From positions 140,438,690 through 140,502,689 of the forward strand of contig CM048553.1 of the NCBI GenBank assembly GCA_026413225.1: DNA of 64,000 nucleotides, read 5' to 3'. The notes under the pieces were generated by a model. The model saw only the letters and a list, made by a program, of their open reading frames with translations. It searched no databases and was not told where the DNA came from. How positions within the stretch are numbered: the stretch's first letter is position 1; each line of letters opens with the position of its first letter. Shown piece after piece: positions 30,601 through 43,157 of this stretch. Both the position numbers and the translations under genes were made by a program. The DNA comes from Otis tarda. Lineage: Eukaryota; Chordata; Aves; Otidiformes; Otididae.

Positions 30601-33600
30601 TCTGCCAAAATGGCTCGTTGCTTTACTTAGCCAATATGTTGATGAAAGATGAAAGAAGCAGAAGTTTTGATTTGTTTAGGCTTCCTGTTGTTGAATGTTT
30701 TATTGGAGAAAGCACACTATGAATGATAGTTTAGTATTTAAAAAGACAGGCAAACTGGGTTTTGTTTTAAGAAATGGGCACTGCTCACTGTCTGAGATGA
30801 GAAAGTTCTTTTTGGTGTTTTTCATTCTATCCACCAGAAGTTTCCCACATGCAGCTCAGGACAGTGGCTCCCTCCCTTAGCTTGTTGCTTCTGTTCCTGG
30901 TTTGGGACAGGAAAAGGTGCTTCCTTGCATAGCATCCTGTCACCGGCAAACCTTCTGCACACTTCAGGTGCGTAAGGTGAAATGTAATAGGACATTGACC
31001 TGTAAACAGGTCAGATCTCTTCATATAAAAATATATGATGTACATCAAGCCCAAAGTTTTTGGGGTTTGTTTTTTTTTTTTTTGTTGTGTAAGAGCAGCA
31101 CCATCCTCTACTGGATATGTGTAAGAGCAGCAGACCTAGTGAAGGAGAGTTGTCCATAGCCAGGTGGGAGCTCTTTGACAGGTAGTGGTTGTGCGGTCCC
31201 CAGTGGGTCTAGTTCTCACCTAGCTTACGTGCCCGCTCACCAATTATCTGTAATTCTCTTTTTTTCTTTCCTTGCTCTGCCATAACTAAAAGCATCATCA
31301 GGTGAAAACACCCCAGCTGCAGATGATCATGAAACCATAGCTGACCAAACACAGCTGGACCTAGCAGAAGATGTGAGTCTTGCTTCTGAGGAGACAAACC
31401 CGGGCGAGTATCCACCAGGAGAGGAGGCTGCAGCCATGATTTTGGCCATAGAGGGGAAAATCGATTCAGTTAGTAAAAGAGAGGAGCCAGAGGGCACCGA
31501 ACCCTTGCTTGCAGAAGCAGAGGAGAGCTCTGAGCTGCTGTCTGTGTGGCAAGAAGAGAGCACTGGACCTTCACCTCCAGCACCGGGAGAAGATGCTGGG
31601 TCACCATCGCCAGGACCAGCGGAGGACAGTGGGCTGGTAGAGGGCAGTGACAGCTCAGTGGTGGAAATCATCAAGAAAGTACATATTACTGAAGAGGACC
31701 ACCTCATTGAGGGTAATATTTGTGCTTTCATAAATTCAGGAGACCAAATTCTGCCTCCAGGGACTTGTGCATGGGTCCTTCCAACTTTACTGAGAGCCTC
31801 ACATGGGCTTCTGGAGTCAGAATTTGGTCCGGGGAGTCTGTACAATGTGGAATGTAGAAGAACGTGGCTGGGGAAGCCTCAGAGTCACAAGTCCAAGCTG
31901 TAATAAATTTAATCAGCATTTCCAGTCATTATCTCTGCTATTTCATGTCATGCCTTTTTTGTTCTTAGCAGGTACAATGCCCCACCATACCCCTCATTTA
32001 AAATGTTAGACTTCTGTGTAGTTCAGACATGTTCCTTAATATTTACAGAGACCAAAGGCTCTATTGGTTATTTACAGGTATTAATTATAAAGCAGCTCTC
32101 CCTGTGCACATGAAGTTGGAGGGTGCATGTCTAGATTTAGAAGAAAAAGCATCTCCTTGATGCGCTGTTGGCATATCCAGTCTGTCCTAGAAGCTTGGCT
32201 ACTACACAAGCCGAATAGAAGTAGTAGTGGAGGGACATGAGGATGGGCTTTCTGAAAATGTTTGGAGCTGACTGGCTGGGGAGGAAGGCTGTGTGAGGAA
32301 GCACTGGTGTCTGAGACCGCAGGTATTTCTGTGTGCTGTGAGAGGGGCCTTTACCAGGAGGTGTGCTCATTGCCAGAGATTGCAGGCTGTGCTCATCTTT
32401 GGGTTAGTGCCCAGAGGACGTGTGTCTCCCATTGACCGCAGAGGGTGAAGAATTTGCAGGGGGAATCGGATTTCTCCTAAATGGTATAAAGCAGCACAGG
32501 GAGGAATTGGATACTTCCTGGGGGAGCGTTTCTTCAGGGAATGGGCAGGTGCAGCACATGAGAAGTATTTCTCTGCAGGGAAACACGGTATCAGCAGCCT
32601 TCCTCACTCCACATTTGCCTTAAAGAAGTGCAAGATGGAGGAGAAGGACTGATCTGTGTGAAGCCCAGAGCCAGTTACAAGCCCCACCACTAACCCTGTG
32701 GCTTTGCTGTGAATGTCTCTGAACTGGCTATATAGATCTGACTCCTTGCATCCCAGTAGCTGACCATGGGGTTTGGCTTGTCCTCTCCTGTGTCTCTTCA
32801 CAAAAGAATTTTGAGGTTTCTTCTACATAAAATGGGCATCTATCCTTTGGAATGAAGTCTCATTTCATGTAAGCAGTAATTGACTGGATGCTCACCTGTA
32901 AAACACATGGTCTTGTCTAGCTGGAAACTCCAATTTCGTTAATCACCATTTCTAAGCTTTGGGGCATAGTGCAGGATGCAGAGCAGTTTGCCCTGAACAT
33001 TGTAATACAACCTCATGGCCATGGAAACACGTTTGTTTACAACTGCCTGTTTGCCTGAGGATCAGTTACGGGGCTTTGACCACTAAGTGATTCATGCTGC
33101 TTGCAGGGTGAGTGAACAAGGCTTCTGGGAAAAAAGAGTTTTGTTCCTATTTGTTCCAAGCTAGAGGTAATATCTTAACTTGTGTACATTTTCTTTGCAT
33201 GAGGCATATGCTGTGGTGCCTATGATACTTAGCGCTTATTTTGCTTTCCTTTATTCTTCAGTAGCTGTGTGAGTAAATTAATTAGGTAGCAGCTTCCCAG
33301 GGAAAGCACAGTTTCAGCCAGACTGGCATGTTGCTGTGTTTTCTATTTCTGTCTTGTTCCAATTGCACATACATAAAATAAAATCCAGGAAACATACTTT
33401 AAACAGAAATAGTACTCATGATGCGTATTGAACAGAGCGCCAAGGGGATGTTGTGAAAGCATCAAGAGAGCTTCATGGGCACAAGGCATGCATGTAGCTG
33501 GATGATGGAAAGTGTTTGGGAGCATCCTGTTCATTCCCTATGGATTCATTCAGGAGGTACCTGAATGAATTGGAGAGTCAGCTCTCACAGGTTTACAGAA

Positions 33601-36600
33601 AGGAGCTGGGGCACTTGGTACTTTGCTCAGTGGATCCTAATTCGATCTTCATGGTTACCATTCCCAGGTGACACGGGAGAACAGGTGGAAACTGAGCTGC
33701 TCAGTAAGATAGTAAGTGGAGGGCCTGAAACAAAAGAAGAAGAAACAGGAGAAGCTGTGGATGGTGCAGCAGCGACAGAGATAGGTAGGTTGACAGAGGA
33801 GGGAAGGGCCACATGGGTTATTGTTTAGGAGACAGAAAAGACTGTGCTGTCCTTAATGAGCACATCTTGTCATCTCCCTGCCAGTGTACAGCTGCTTTCT
33901 GCATTTTAACACAAGAGAGAGAGTTGCAAATATTTTTGTTTACATTAAGAGATATTTTTGGAAGAAGTCAATTGGAAGTCATGCTTTTTACATGGGTTAT
34001 CTTTATATAATACACGAGTCTTACTGGTGATAAATCATCCCTCATTGGAGAGAATGCTATACTGTAATATGCAGTCTTGGAAAATAAAAACCTATGTTAA
34101 AATCATGACTCTGCTCATTATTATTTGCACACTTGTTTTTATGAGCTAATGCCTCAACTCTGCTTTGTGACTTCTGTTCTATGTCAGACAGTCATTTTAG
34201 ATCCCTTCATTCTCATCAGCTGAGATCAGCAGCGTAGTGCTGGGATGAAGGCACATTGCACAGCAAATGCAGTCACAGGGTGGGAAGGAAAAATCACAGG
34301 CCAAATAATGTGCCTTTGGAAAACCATCACACCAGAGAAAAGAATTTCAGAGGATAGAACAGTCCCTTTAGCAGACTTGGAAAATGCTCACAAATCTATC
34401 ATCACGGTCTTTCTGGAAAAGTGATTTCTTCTTCCTCCACATTCACTAATAATCCTCCACTCATATATTTTGAGTCCCTCACGTAAGGGATTTGCACGCC
34501 CTAGAAGGCAGAGATTACCCTGAGGTATTGCCAGAATGTGGAAAAGGATGAGCAGGCAATGCAGACGCTTCCTCCCTTCCCTCAGTGAATGGCTTTTACC
34601 CTCTCCCCTCTGTCCTAACCACTGGCCTATGTAGCTGTGCTCAAAATCTCTCTGGGCTAGTGAGTATTGTGCTAATTCAGAAGAGGACAGCCTCAGCAGG
34701 AAGCGTAGGAGATATCTTACACCAGCACCTTTCATGACTTCCAGATGAACCTCTTGCACCTGGGAAGAGAGGTCTTTGGTTCCTTCCTGGTGCTAGTGTA
34801 TGCTCCGGCCTTTGAGCTGATGGCAGCACATCGACCTGTCCCACCTGTGCTACAGGACTGAGGAAAATGGTTTGCAGCATGAGCACTGCAGACTGGTAGG
34901 GTGGTGGTCAAGCCGTATGGTCAAGGCATGTGTGCATTTATGACCTTGTGATTACTAAAGTAAAATTAGATAAGCAGTAATCAAAAAACTAGCCCTCACC
35001 TCCCTTTAATTCTCATCCGTTTTACAGTTGATCGCCTTTATATTGTTACTTTTTAAGCTAGCCTGTGAAGACAAGCTATTGTCAGCCATGGGCAACCGTG
35101 CTCTTGCAGGATTTTTAAATTTATGCCGTATAGCTTTGCGTATGAAGTCCGAAAAAGTTTATTCACTCAACTTGTTTTTAATGTGTTGCCCCTATACTTT
35201 TGCAAAAAATTATCTATCTGTGCTGTGAGTTCAGCAAAGCACATAACTTGTTTCTGGGAAACCTCAAAGAACAGCATTCTGCTCCTGAAAAGTGAGAGAT
35301 TTCATCATGTAATGATTGCAGCTTTATTGAAATACTTACTTTCTGCATTTACCTGGCTGGACAGTATTCTCCCCAACAGTTTTGTAAGGAAGCAGAAAGA
35401 GCAGCTCTGCTTCTCTGTCCGTAATACATTTCAGATGACAGGAGTGTATCGATGCAGATAGCTCAGAGAACAGCTGTGGGCAAGAAAAGCAAACAATGTT
35501 AAGAATGGAACAGTGGCCATTGAAATCTTGGATGCTGTTGTGTAAGGGAGCAATTCTTCCATCTTGAAAGGATATTGAAGATCTAAAACAAGATTCTGGG
35601 CAGGGAAGCAAGATTGCTGAAGGGAATGGAAAAATTCTTACTTTGAGAGAGATCAGAAACATTCAGAGCCTTGCCTCTGAGCGGGTACGACTAAGAGGAT
35701 ATGAGCTGATCCTAGTGCAAAATAAATACTGCTCTAAAGGTAGCTGAGGTCCATCTCTGAACAAGGGAATGCTGAGTAACACAATGAGCATGTTGAATTC
35801 AAAACAACCAAAAGGGATTTTTTTTCCACCTTATATTAGCAATGTTCTTGCAGATTAACTGTCAGACTCTTTGTCGCAGAGAGTCACTGGAGTTGGATGT
35901 CTCTCTTGTCACCTGCATTTCCCTGCAAAATTCCCACCCTGCTTGTGTTCCCTACCCAGACTTGTGCTATCACCACCATTTACTACAAAGAAGTCCCGTG
36001 TTCCCAGCCTATCCTTGCAGGGTCTTCTGGCTGGGAAAGAAGTACCTTGAGCTGGAGTGGTCCACACTATGATTTCTGCCATTCATCCCGTTGGGCACCA
36101 TCTCTTAGCTGTCAAGCAAGCCAGCGAGACTCATAGTTTCTCGGCTGCTGATGGCCAAGACATACAGTTTCAGGAGCTGAGTGCAGTTCCTCAACCGTGT
36201 TATTGTGGAATAGTTGAGGTAGGAAGGTACCTCTGAAGATCGTCTAGTCTAGACCCCTACTCAAAGCAGGGTGAGGTGGAACAGCTTGTCCAATTGGGTT
36301 TTGAATATCCCCAGGGATGGAGACTCCACAAACTCGGTGAGCAGCCTATTCCAATTAGTCAGTTAGTCAATTGCCCTTACAGTTGTCTTACATTTAAATT
36401 TAATTTCCTGTATTTGAATTTATGCCCTTTTCCTCTTGTCTTTATTTAAGACTACTGTAAGAATTAACGTCCATGAGATCTTTGCCTCTGTATCAAATAT
36501 GACTGAAATTATGCAGTGGTTTAAAAAATCACTACATTAAAAAATGCAGCAAGGTGGGGAGGAGCATAAGACTGTTGCGATGTAACTGGATTTCACATAG

Positions 36601-36743
36601 GTGGTGTAAGAGGAAGACTGTGTATGAATGAACTTTCACATTTAATTCCTATAAGATTTGTGGAATATCAAGTTGTACCCTCAATTAATTGTTAAATTAT
36701 TTTTTTTCCATTTGTTTCAGAGACAGCTAATAACAAGGAATAG
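27407..36743 (+). CDS. ERICH5: Glutamate-rich protein 5 (C8orf47 orthologue)
   Basis: A poorly characterised acidic vertebrate protein of unknown function. Exons: 27407-27476, 31293-31712, 33668-33784 and a predicted last exon 36721-36743, all joined in phase 1; about 209 aa. The N-terminus MGCSSSAR carries Gly2 and Cys3, a likely N-myristoylation/palmitoylation site, so membrane attachment is inferred. Exon 2 is rich in Glu, Pro and Ser with no globular domain. The conserved part is the end: EIIKKVHITEEDHLIEG, then GEQVETELLSK and ETKEEETGEAVDGAAATEI, matching the remembered human C-terminus. The human protein is about 374 aa, so the central repeat-like region is much shorter here. The last exon (ETANNKE then TAG) follows a strong acceptor (polypyrimidine, TTTGTTTCAG) in frame, but reading through the donor at 33785 to a stop at 33826-33828 is the alternative ending. 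The gene is clear; the final exon is tentative. Confidence 0.82.
27911..27947 (+). mobile_element. CR1 3'-terminus remnant
   Basis: CCAACGCTTCCAACCTAAAC followed by GGTTCTGTGATTCTAC resembles the last about 37 bp of a CR1 element. It lies in ERICH5 intron 1. The short length makes the call modest. Confidence 0.55.
27948..31292 (+). other. ERICH5: ERICH5 intron 1 (most of it)
   Basis: AT-rich unique sequence with no recognisable exon or RNA. A G-rich GTGGGTGGGTGGGTGTGTGG run occurs near 29911-29930. Small open frames are scattered and unsupported. Confidence 0.5.
36204..36455 (-). mobile_element. Old, diverged CR1 LINE fragment
   Basis: GTGGAATAGTTGAGGTAGGA, GATCGTCTAGTCTAGACCCC and CCCCAGGGATGGAGACTCCA follow the inverted CR1 3'-end pattern but are clearly more diverged than the other copies. 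It lies in ERICH5 intron 3, antisense to the gene. Confidence 0.78.
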
Positions 36744-39700
36744 AAGTTATATCTCTATGAAAATCCTCTTCTTGGGCCTACTCTTCTGTCCACATGAACA
36801 TTTTTTAACTTTATTGAATCGGGAAAATAGAAAAGCTTTTATGGACTGAGCCATGAGCCACGAACATGAATAAGAGGCATCAGAAAAAGTTTTATATAAT
36901 ACATATATTTTTGAAGTCAAGCTGCCAAGACTTCAAGTGTTTGAAATACCTGAACTTTCACCTCCCTGCCACAGAGTGCCTTCTGTACAAGTCTAACACA
37001 GCGGGATCATTTTCCGATGTCAGTATAACCATTCAGTTTTCTATTAGGATTTTTTCCAAGTTCAGATAATTAACTTCAAACCTTTGAAACCTTCAACTAG
37101 CATTATATAAGGTAAAGAATATAGCGTAGCTTTTTTTTTTTTTTTTTTTAATGGTAGTATGCAGGCAATTTTTCCAAGTGCCTGGACTACGAGTGTATGG
37201 AGCTGCTGAAGTATATAGCACGTAGATGACTGGAAGATGAAAGCGCATATTTACCAGGCTGTAACTAAATGCAGAAGTTAGTTTTTCAGAAAATTTAAGA
37301 TATACAGGGTGCAGTGTCCAGGACCCAAGTGGGTGTCTGCTGCTCACTCTCCATTTTTAAACACAAATTTATTGCAAGGCTAGTAGTACAATACGTGTGA
37401 TGGCTTCTGCAGAAACAGGGAGAAGAGAACATTTTTAACTATGAGTAGGATGTTTTAGTCTTATAAATTCTAGCACACTTAAGATATAAAGATAACTTCA
37501 CAGCGGTTAACATTCATGGTGATTAATAACTTGTCTTTAGCTGTGTAGCTCGTCATACGCATTTGTGGCTTCTAAGATAGATTTCTAATCAGCGACGTGT
37601 ATAAGCCTGTTCCCAAAGGAGAGGTCATCTATTTTATTTCCCCATAGTACTGCCCTCCAGAAGTATGCTAGCAGGGACTGTCTTGGTTATTTTCCAAAAT
37701 GCTAAATAATAATTTTGGAGTTGAAGCTCAATGGCAGAGCTTTTGAACAAATTTCCTGTGAAAACAGGCCCTGAATATAATTGATGTTACAGATCTGGTA
37801 GAGAACAGAAGTTTGTTCTGATGGTGACTGTTGCAAAGGGACCATGTGTTATCCCTGAGGACTGTGTTTACAGGATTCTCTGGCAGAAGGAAGTAGAATA
37901 TGGAGAAAAGGTCAGTTATCTAAAAAGGGCAAGCACATGTTGCTATCTTATTAGCTTTATTGTACAAAAGGACTTCACAAAAATTTCGCTGTCACTAGCA
38001 AATTATACAAATCCCCTCTAAGAGTTGTATTTTGTGCTGCATGTGCACATCTGACTCCAGCTGACTGGTTTGTATTAAATAATCTAATTGATGTCCCTGG
38101 CCTGTCAGCCTTTTGTGTGAGCTGATAGTCCTTGGCTATATCACTAAATCTAAGGTTTTCTGCTTATCAGCACTCTTGCAGACTTATCAGCTTCATTTAA
38201 TGTTGACTTTCTGTAGGCAATACCATAAACTTTTAGAACCAAAATGAATACTTCTGAGGTTTTTTTTAGGATTTTTTGGTAGGTGGTTGTTGCAGAGTTT
38301 TATTTTTTATTTTTACTAGCCTCCTATAATAAAAAAGTTAAAACGAGCAGTTAGTTCTATTAAAAATCTATTGACGTTGAACTGGGAATTAAAAATTCAA
38401 ACAGGTAGTCAAACTTTTTGTTCATATGCCCAAATCATTCCATGACAAAAAGTCAGGAGGGACATACCATGCACTTGGGAGAGCTGAGGAGTCGGGGAAC
38501 AGGTACTGAGGGGGATGATGACTCTCTGGGATGATACAGGACTGGCCTGGGCGTACAGCCAGGGTCCGGGGCACCCCTGGAACTTCCACCGTCAGCTCCT
38601 TCTGGTGGCTGGTTTCCTCTTGTGAGCTGGGAATTTGGTTCAGCCACCAGCACCTGTGCCAGCATAGTTCTGCTCCCAAACACAGGAGATGATGCAGGGG
38701 AGCCATGCTGACTAACTTGCAAGTTGTGTGTTAGATCATGAGTTGCAGGTTGACCAGCTACATTTAACAATTTAAAAACATAAACCAAGAGGAGTTCTGT
38801 GACAGAGATCAGTAGCATTAACAGCAACAGAGGAGATCTGAAAATAAAATATGAAGATACAAGGGAGTTATACAGAAGATGGGTGACAATATATGTCCTT
38901 TCCTCACTGTTCAGCTTTTTCAAGTCATTAAGCAATGCTAATTGGAAACAAGGGGAGTATCAGCCCTTCTCAGTCACCTTTAGTCCTTGCATATTCTGTG
39001 ATTACAATAAATGAAAGCATGAAAGCTATTTTTTGTTTTCCTTTCTAAAACATGAAATATGCTTGACACTGTGCTAAACATGAAATGTTAATCCCTTAAA
39101 TTACCACAAGATCAGAATTTGGCTGCTAGACGCATGCTGAACATCCCTACCTCGAGAAGTACATGGGGGCCTAGCATTCCTGGTCTGTAAGCCACCAAAG
39201 CATGTGCTATGCATAATGGGCCAAAATACGTGTGGTTATTTGCCTCTGCAAACCTGGGCCATCACTTAGGTTGCCAAGGGTAGAAATCGGTCTGCAGATC
39301 AAAGAGCTTTCTTTTGTTAAAGGCTTAGAAGCTGATATGCTCCAGTGTCTGTGTTTACAAGACGTACCTCCAGCAATAGGGTAATATACTTTAGCTTGGT
39401 TTGCGGTTTGTTTTGGTTTTTTTTTTTTCCACATAATCAAAATATAATCTTCAGAAATGTTTATCAAAAGCTAGACAATTTTCAGCCCTTAACTTCATCC
39501 AAGGTGAAGGTCATCATTCCACGCTGCAGAGACAGGACACAGGAAGGAATAAACTCAATTTCCAAGCTAACAAGAAAGTTCTGGTATGAATTTATTTTCA
39601 ATTACCAATAAACACAGCCCTAGAAGAGGTTAAATTTGCACACTATCAGCTCTATGCAGACACAATATGCAGATTGTGTTAGGATCCCAGAAGACAGCTG

Positions 39701-42429
39701 GCACCCCGGCTGGGTAGGGTTGGCTCTTTCACGCAATGCCAAACTACTTTCAGCTAAAAATGGCAGCAAGAGGTGCGCTTGTAGCAGAAGATCAGGGCAG
39801 TGTAAATTTGGCTATATGTTTTAACAAAGTTTCATTGAAATTATGTATTGAGTTTTATTTTTGAATTGTTTATCTGTAGAGATAAACAGAGAAAAAAACC
39901 AGCCTACTTAAAACAAACACCTGGTAGAACATGCAAGTTTGAGTATTGCTTTACTTTCACAGAAATAGAGGACCTGTTATGTTGGTTTTTTTAAGAGTTA
40001 CATGTGATTGAAACAAATTTTAAATGGTGAAATTAATTTGCCACAAGCTGAACTGCAACTTCTTATTTTGCATGCTAGCAGCTCAGTCTAGCAAACAAAC
40101 AAACAAAAAAGCTAAGTTTAACTTAGCTCTAGTTAGAACTGGATTTTTTAAATGTTTGTGTACTTTGCTGAACTAAGACCTAAGATATATCCACAATACT
40201 TGCTTTTCATATTGGAGAATTATGGCCTTTCTGTCTTAAATAGAATTAAATAATATAACTCTGCTTAAAAAAAAAAATAAAAAAGTTTTAAACATCTCTG
40301 TGGAAGGCTGATTGTTTATATGAAAAACTGCTATGTTATAGCTATAAATAAGAGAGTTTATTTCAGTCATCCTAGAATTCATGTACCTGAAAAATACGTA
40401 TTTAGGCCTGAAGCATTCCAGAAACTCTGCAACTGGTCTCCAGCTAAAAGTGGCTTTTGGTTCTTGACTTTAAAAAAAAAGTGGCACCTACTTACTGGCG
40501 CAAACATTTTCAATGGAAGTAGTGCGTTGTGTCTTGTTAGCTGCATTCCAGCATGCATTTTTTTCAGGTGCTTCACTTACATTTCAATCTCAGACTGTAC
40601 CTTACTGGGGAAAGCAATTGTATATTCACATCCCTTTGTACTAGCGAAGACACCCAAATGTGTTCTATAAAGAACTTACATCAGCAAACAGACAAGTCAG
40701 CACAGAGAAAAAAGAAAAATCAGAACTGCCATCTAGTGTTAGGTTTAAGGTTGGCAAAGAGGCAGCACAGCACAAGGCAGGCAGATGTCATATAGGGGAG
40801 AATGTGGCAGGTAAGAAGACATAACCATAGTGATTATAGAAGGCCAAACTTAGCTCCTCTTCATCACTATTGAACTCTGATGAAGGTGAACACTAACTTA
40901 ATCTGCTACAAATAAGTTAAATATATTCCAACAAAGTAATTCTATGTGAGCAAAGCTGTAACAGAGAAACACAAATACAAGTTTGGAATCTGTTCAAATT
41001 AACTCCATTCAATTATATTAATTATTCTTAACTGACAAAATGAAGCAACGTTTGCTCTTTGTTTCCTAGAAAGTCATATTCATATTAGCACTAGCTCCTT
41101 CCTAACAAGCCTGGTCATGTTTTTTCTTAGGTGGGATTGCTTCTTGAGTCAGAGCATAGACATTAATAGCATAGCCAAGGAGAGAGAACAAGAGCAGAAG
41201 ACAAAACTAATAACATTTATGTGTATGAAGTTCATATACAGAAAAGTCATGTACTTTTCAAAGGTTGTTGCTTGAAAGTTCACTATTTTAAATACTGAAA
41301 GCATTATCTTGCTCCTAATAAAAATAAATATCTCCTGTTCTGTCTAAGTAAAGCAATATAATGCTCTAAAACATCCATATGTCTTACATACTCTCTGTCA
41401 CAGCCTTGTTATTAATCTTTACAGAAAAAAAGATAATTTACAAGCTCAATAAAAAGCAGGAGAAACAGCCATTTCACACCATATCTAGAAGGGATAAGTA
41501 GGGTTGACTGTTCTCACAGCTTTGTAACTGCCTTTCTGGTACATGCGAAAGTGATACCAGGAATGCATGAAAAAATATGAAATACAATTACTGCAATAGT
41601 GCAACTGAAGTACAAGAGCTGGAAAGCACATCTTACTAGCAGGAAGGTAAACCACAAGTGGGACACTTATGGTTTATCCAGGGATGGAAGACAATTCACA
41701 CAATGTGGTTGTGGTATTGAATGCAGGGAAATTTTCAGGCAAGGCAGTATCTGAATCTGCCATGCAAAGGTAGACAGCAACACAGTGCTGCCAGGTTTAA
41801 TTCTTCTTGCATGCTTGCCACATGAAAATCATTAACCAGTACATGAGATTATGATCAGTAGCCATTATACATAGAAAATAATCTTCACAGAAGAGAGCAA
41901 GACAAAGATGTTGAGGTGAACAGATGACAGCAAAGAGAATTTCTGTTCATTTTCCCTAAACAAACCAATACTGTGCTTCGGCATACGGCTGTTGGGAAGA
42001 CAGGGAATCAACTTTATCATGAGGTAGCTGACTTCTAAACTAGTTCTTTAAAAACATGGTATCCATTTCTACTTGCTTACATAAAAGATAGAAGCAGAGG
42101 GGTGGGATAACTTACTAGCATCACCAGTCCAACTTCTCAGTATTGCTTAATCATGCCACCAGGCCAATGCCTCTGTCCTTAATGGCAGAGAGAAAAATGC
42201 TAAGAACTAATGCCATGGTAGCTAAAAGCTTCCATTTTGGAGGATTATTTTCATCCTTAGCTATTAGGAGATAGATAATAACCCTATTCTTTTGGTTTGA
42301 ATTACTTCTTATTGAAGAAGCAAGGTAGAGGTGTGTTTTTTTTTTTCATTGGAGTATCAAAGCATAATCAGGAAGAGAAAAGTTTGTTCCCAGAAGAGGC
42401 AAGCACATTTTCCATAGATGCAATTATAA
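36744..42429. other. ERICH5-RIDA intergenic region
   Basis: About 5.7 kb between convergent ERICH5 and RIDA; its left part may be ERICH5 3' UTR (AATAAA at 38328-38333 is one possible signal). It is mostly AT-rich with poly-T or poly-A runs near 37130, 39418 and 40266. The exception is the GC-richer block at 38441-38715, listed separately. Confidence 0.5.
38441..38715 (-). other. Unexplained GC-rich island with open frames on the minus strand
   Basis: About 275 bp of clearly higher GC than its surroundings. Two long overlapping open frames cross it on the minus strand: 38453-38935 (160 codons) and 38422-38706 (94 codons). The larger reads a proline- and serine-rich stretch (GAPDPGCTPRPVLYHPRESS) in its downstream half. 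I recognise no family, and the AT-rich first half of the larger frame looks like chance. It could be an exon of an unannotated minus-strand transcript, a fragment of an old insertion, or a regulatory element. Confidence 0.25.
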
Positions 42430-42435
42430 TTTATT
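42430..42435 (-). terminator. RIDA: RIDA candidate polyadenylation signal
   Basis: TTTATT on the plus strand reads AATAAA on the gene strand, about 720 nt beyond the RIDA stop. I noticed no nearer canonical hexamer. A variant signal closer to the stop remains possible. Confidence 0.35.
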
Positions 42436-43157
42436 CTCATTAAACAGGATTTAAAAAAAAAAAAAATCAAAACATAGTCAAAGTTGAATTGCTATGAAAA
42501 AGGTTACAAGTAGAGATACATTTGCAGCTGATTTATAAAGTTAGCATTTTACTTCAGAAAAGCATAATTTTCTTCTTTCTGAAATTAACATTCACTTTCT
42601 TAAGCAACTGCTTCCATATGAAGAAAATATTAATAAGCTCTAACAGTAATCTATGCTGTAAATAAAGTGTTTAAGACAGTTCAGAAACAAATACAGCAAA
42701 ATTCCCCAAAACATGGAAGTGAAAAGTATATACTAAGCAATTATTCTGTTTTCTATTTCTGTCATTTTTTCTTATTTAAAATAGTTACTAAAAATCTACT
42801 ATTACAAGTCATTACAGTTTTCCATGTCCAGATCACTCACAGTATACCTCATCTGTTCATCCAAATGTGTACTTTAGTACCTGAATATCCAGTCATCATC
42901 ACAAAGTGCCCTGTGCTGCAATAAAGCTCAGCCGATTTTAGCAGGACTCCCAGAGGTTTCAGGGTTTGCCTGCAGAGAACTCACTGTAAGCTTGTATTTT
43001 AGAGAATCCAAGGCCACAATCCTGAAGAAAGCACCTTTCCTCAGTAAGTTTAGTGATTTCAACTATATGTAACTGCTGATAGCACTTGTAGGAACAGGAT
43101 GCAAGGGAATTTTAAATCTAAAATGGCTGATGTAGGATATTCAGTCTCTATTTATAG

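Noticed and set aside
31327..31845. 172-codon minus-strand frame
   Set aside because: It is the antisense shadow of ERICH5 exon 2, whose sense frame matches the conserved C-terminal block.
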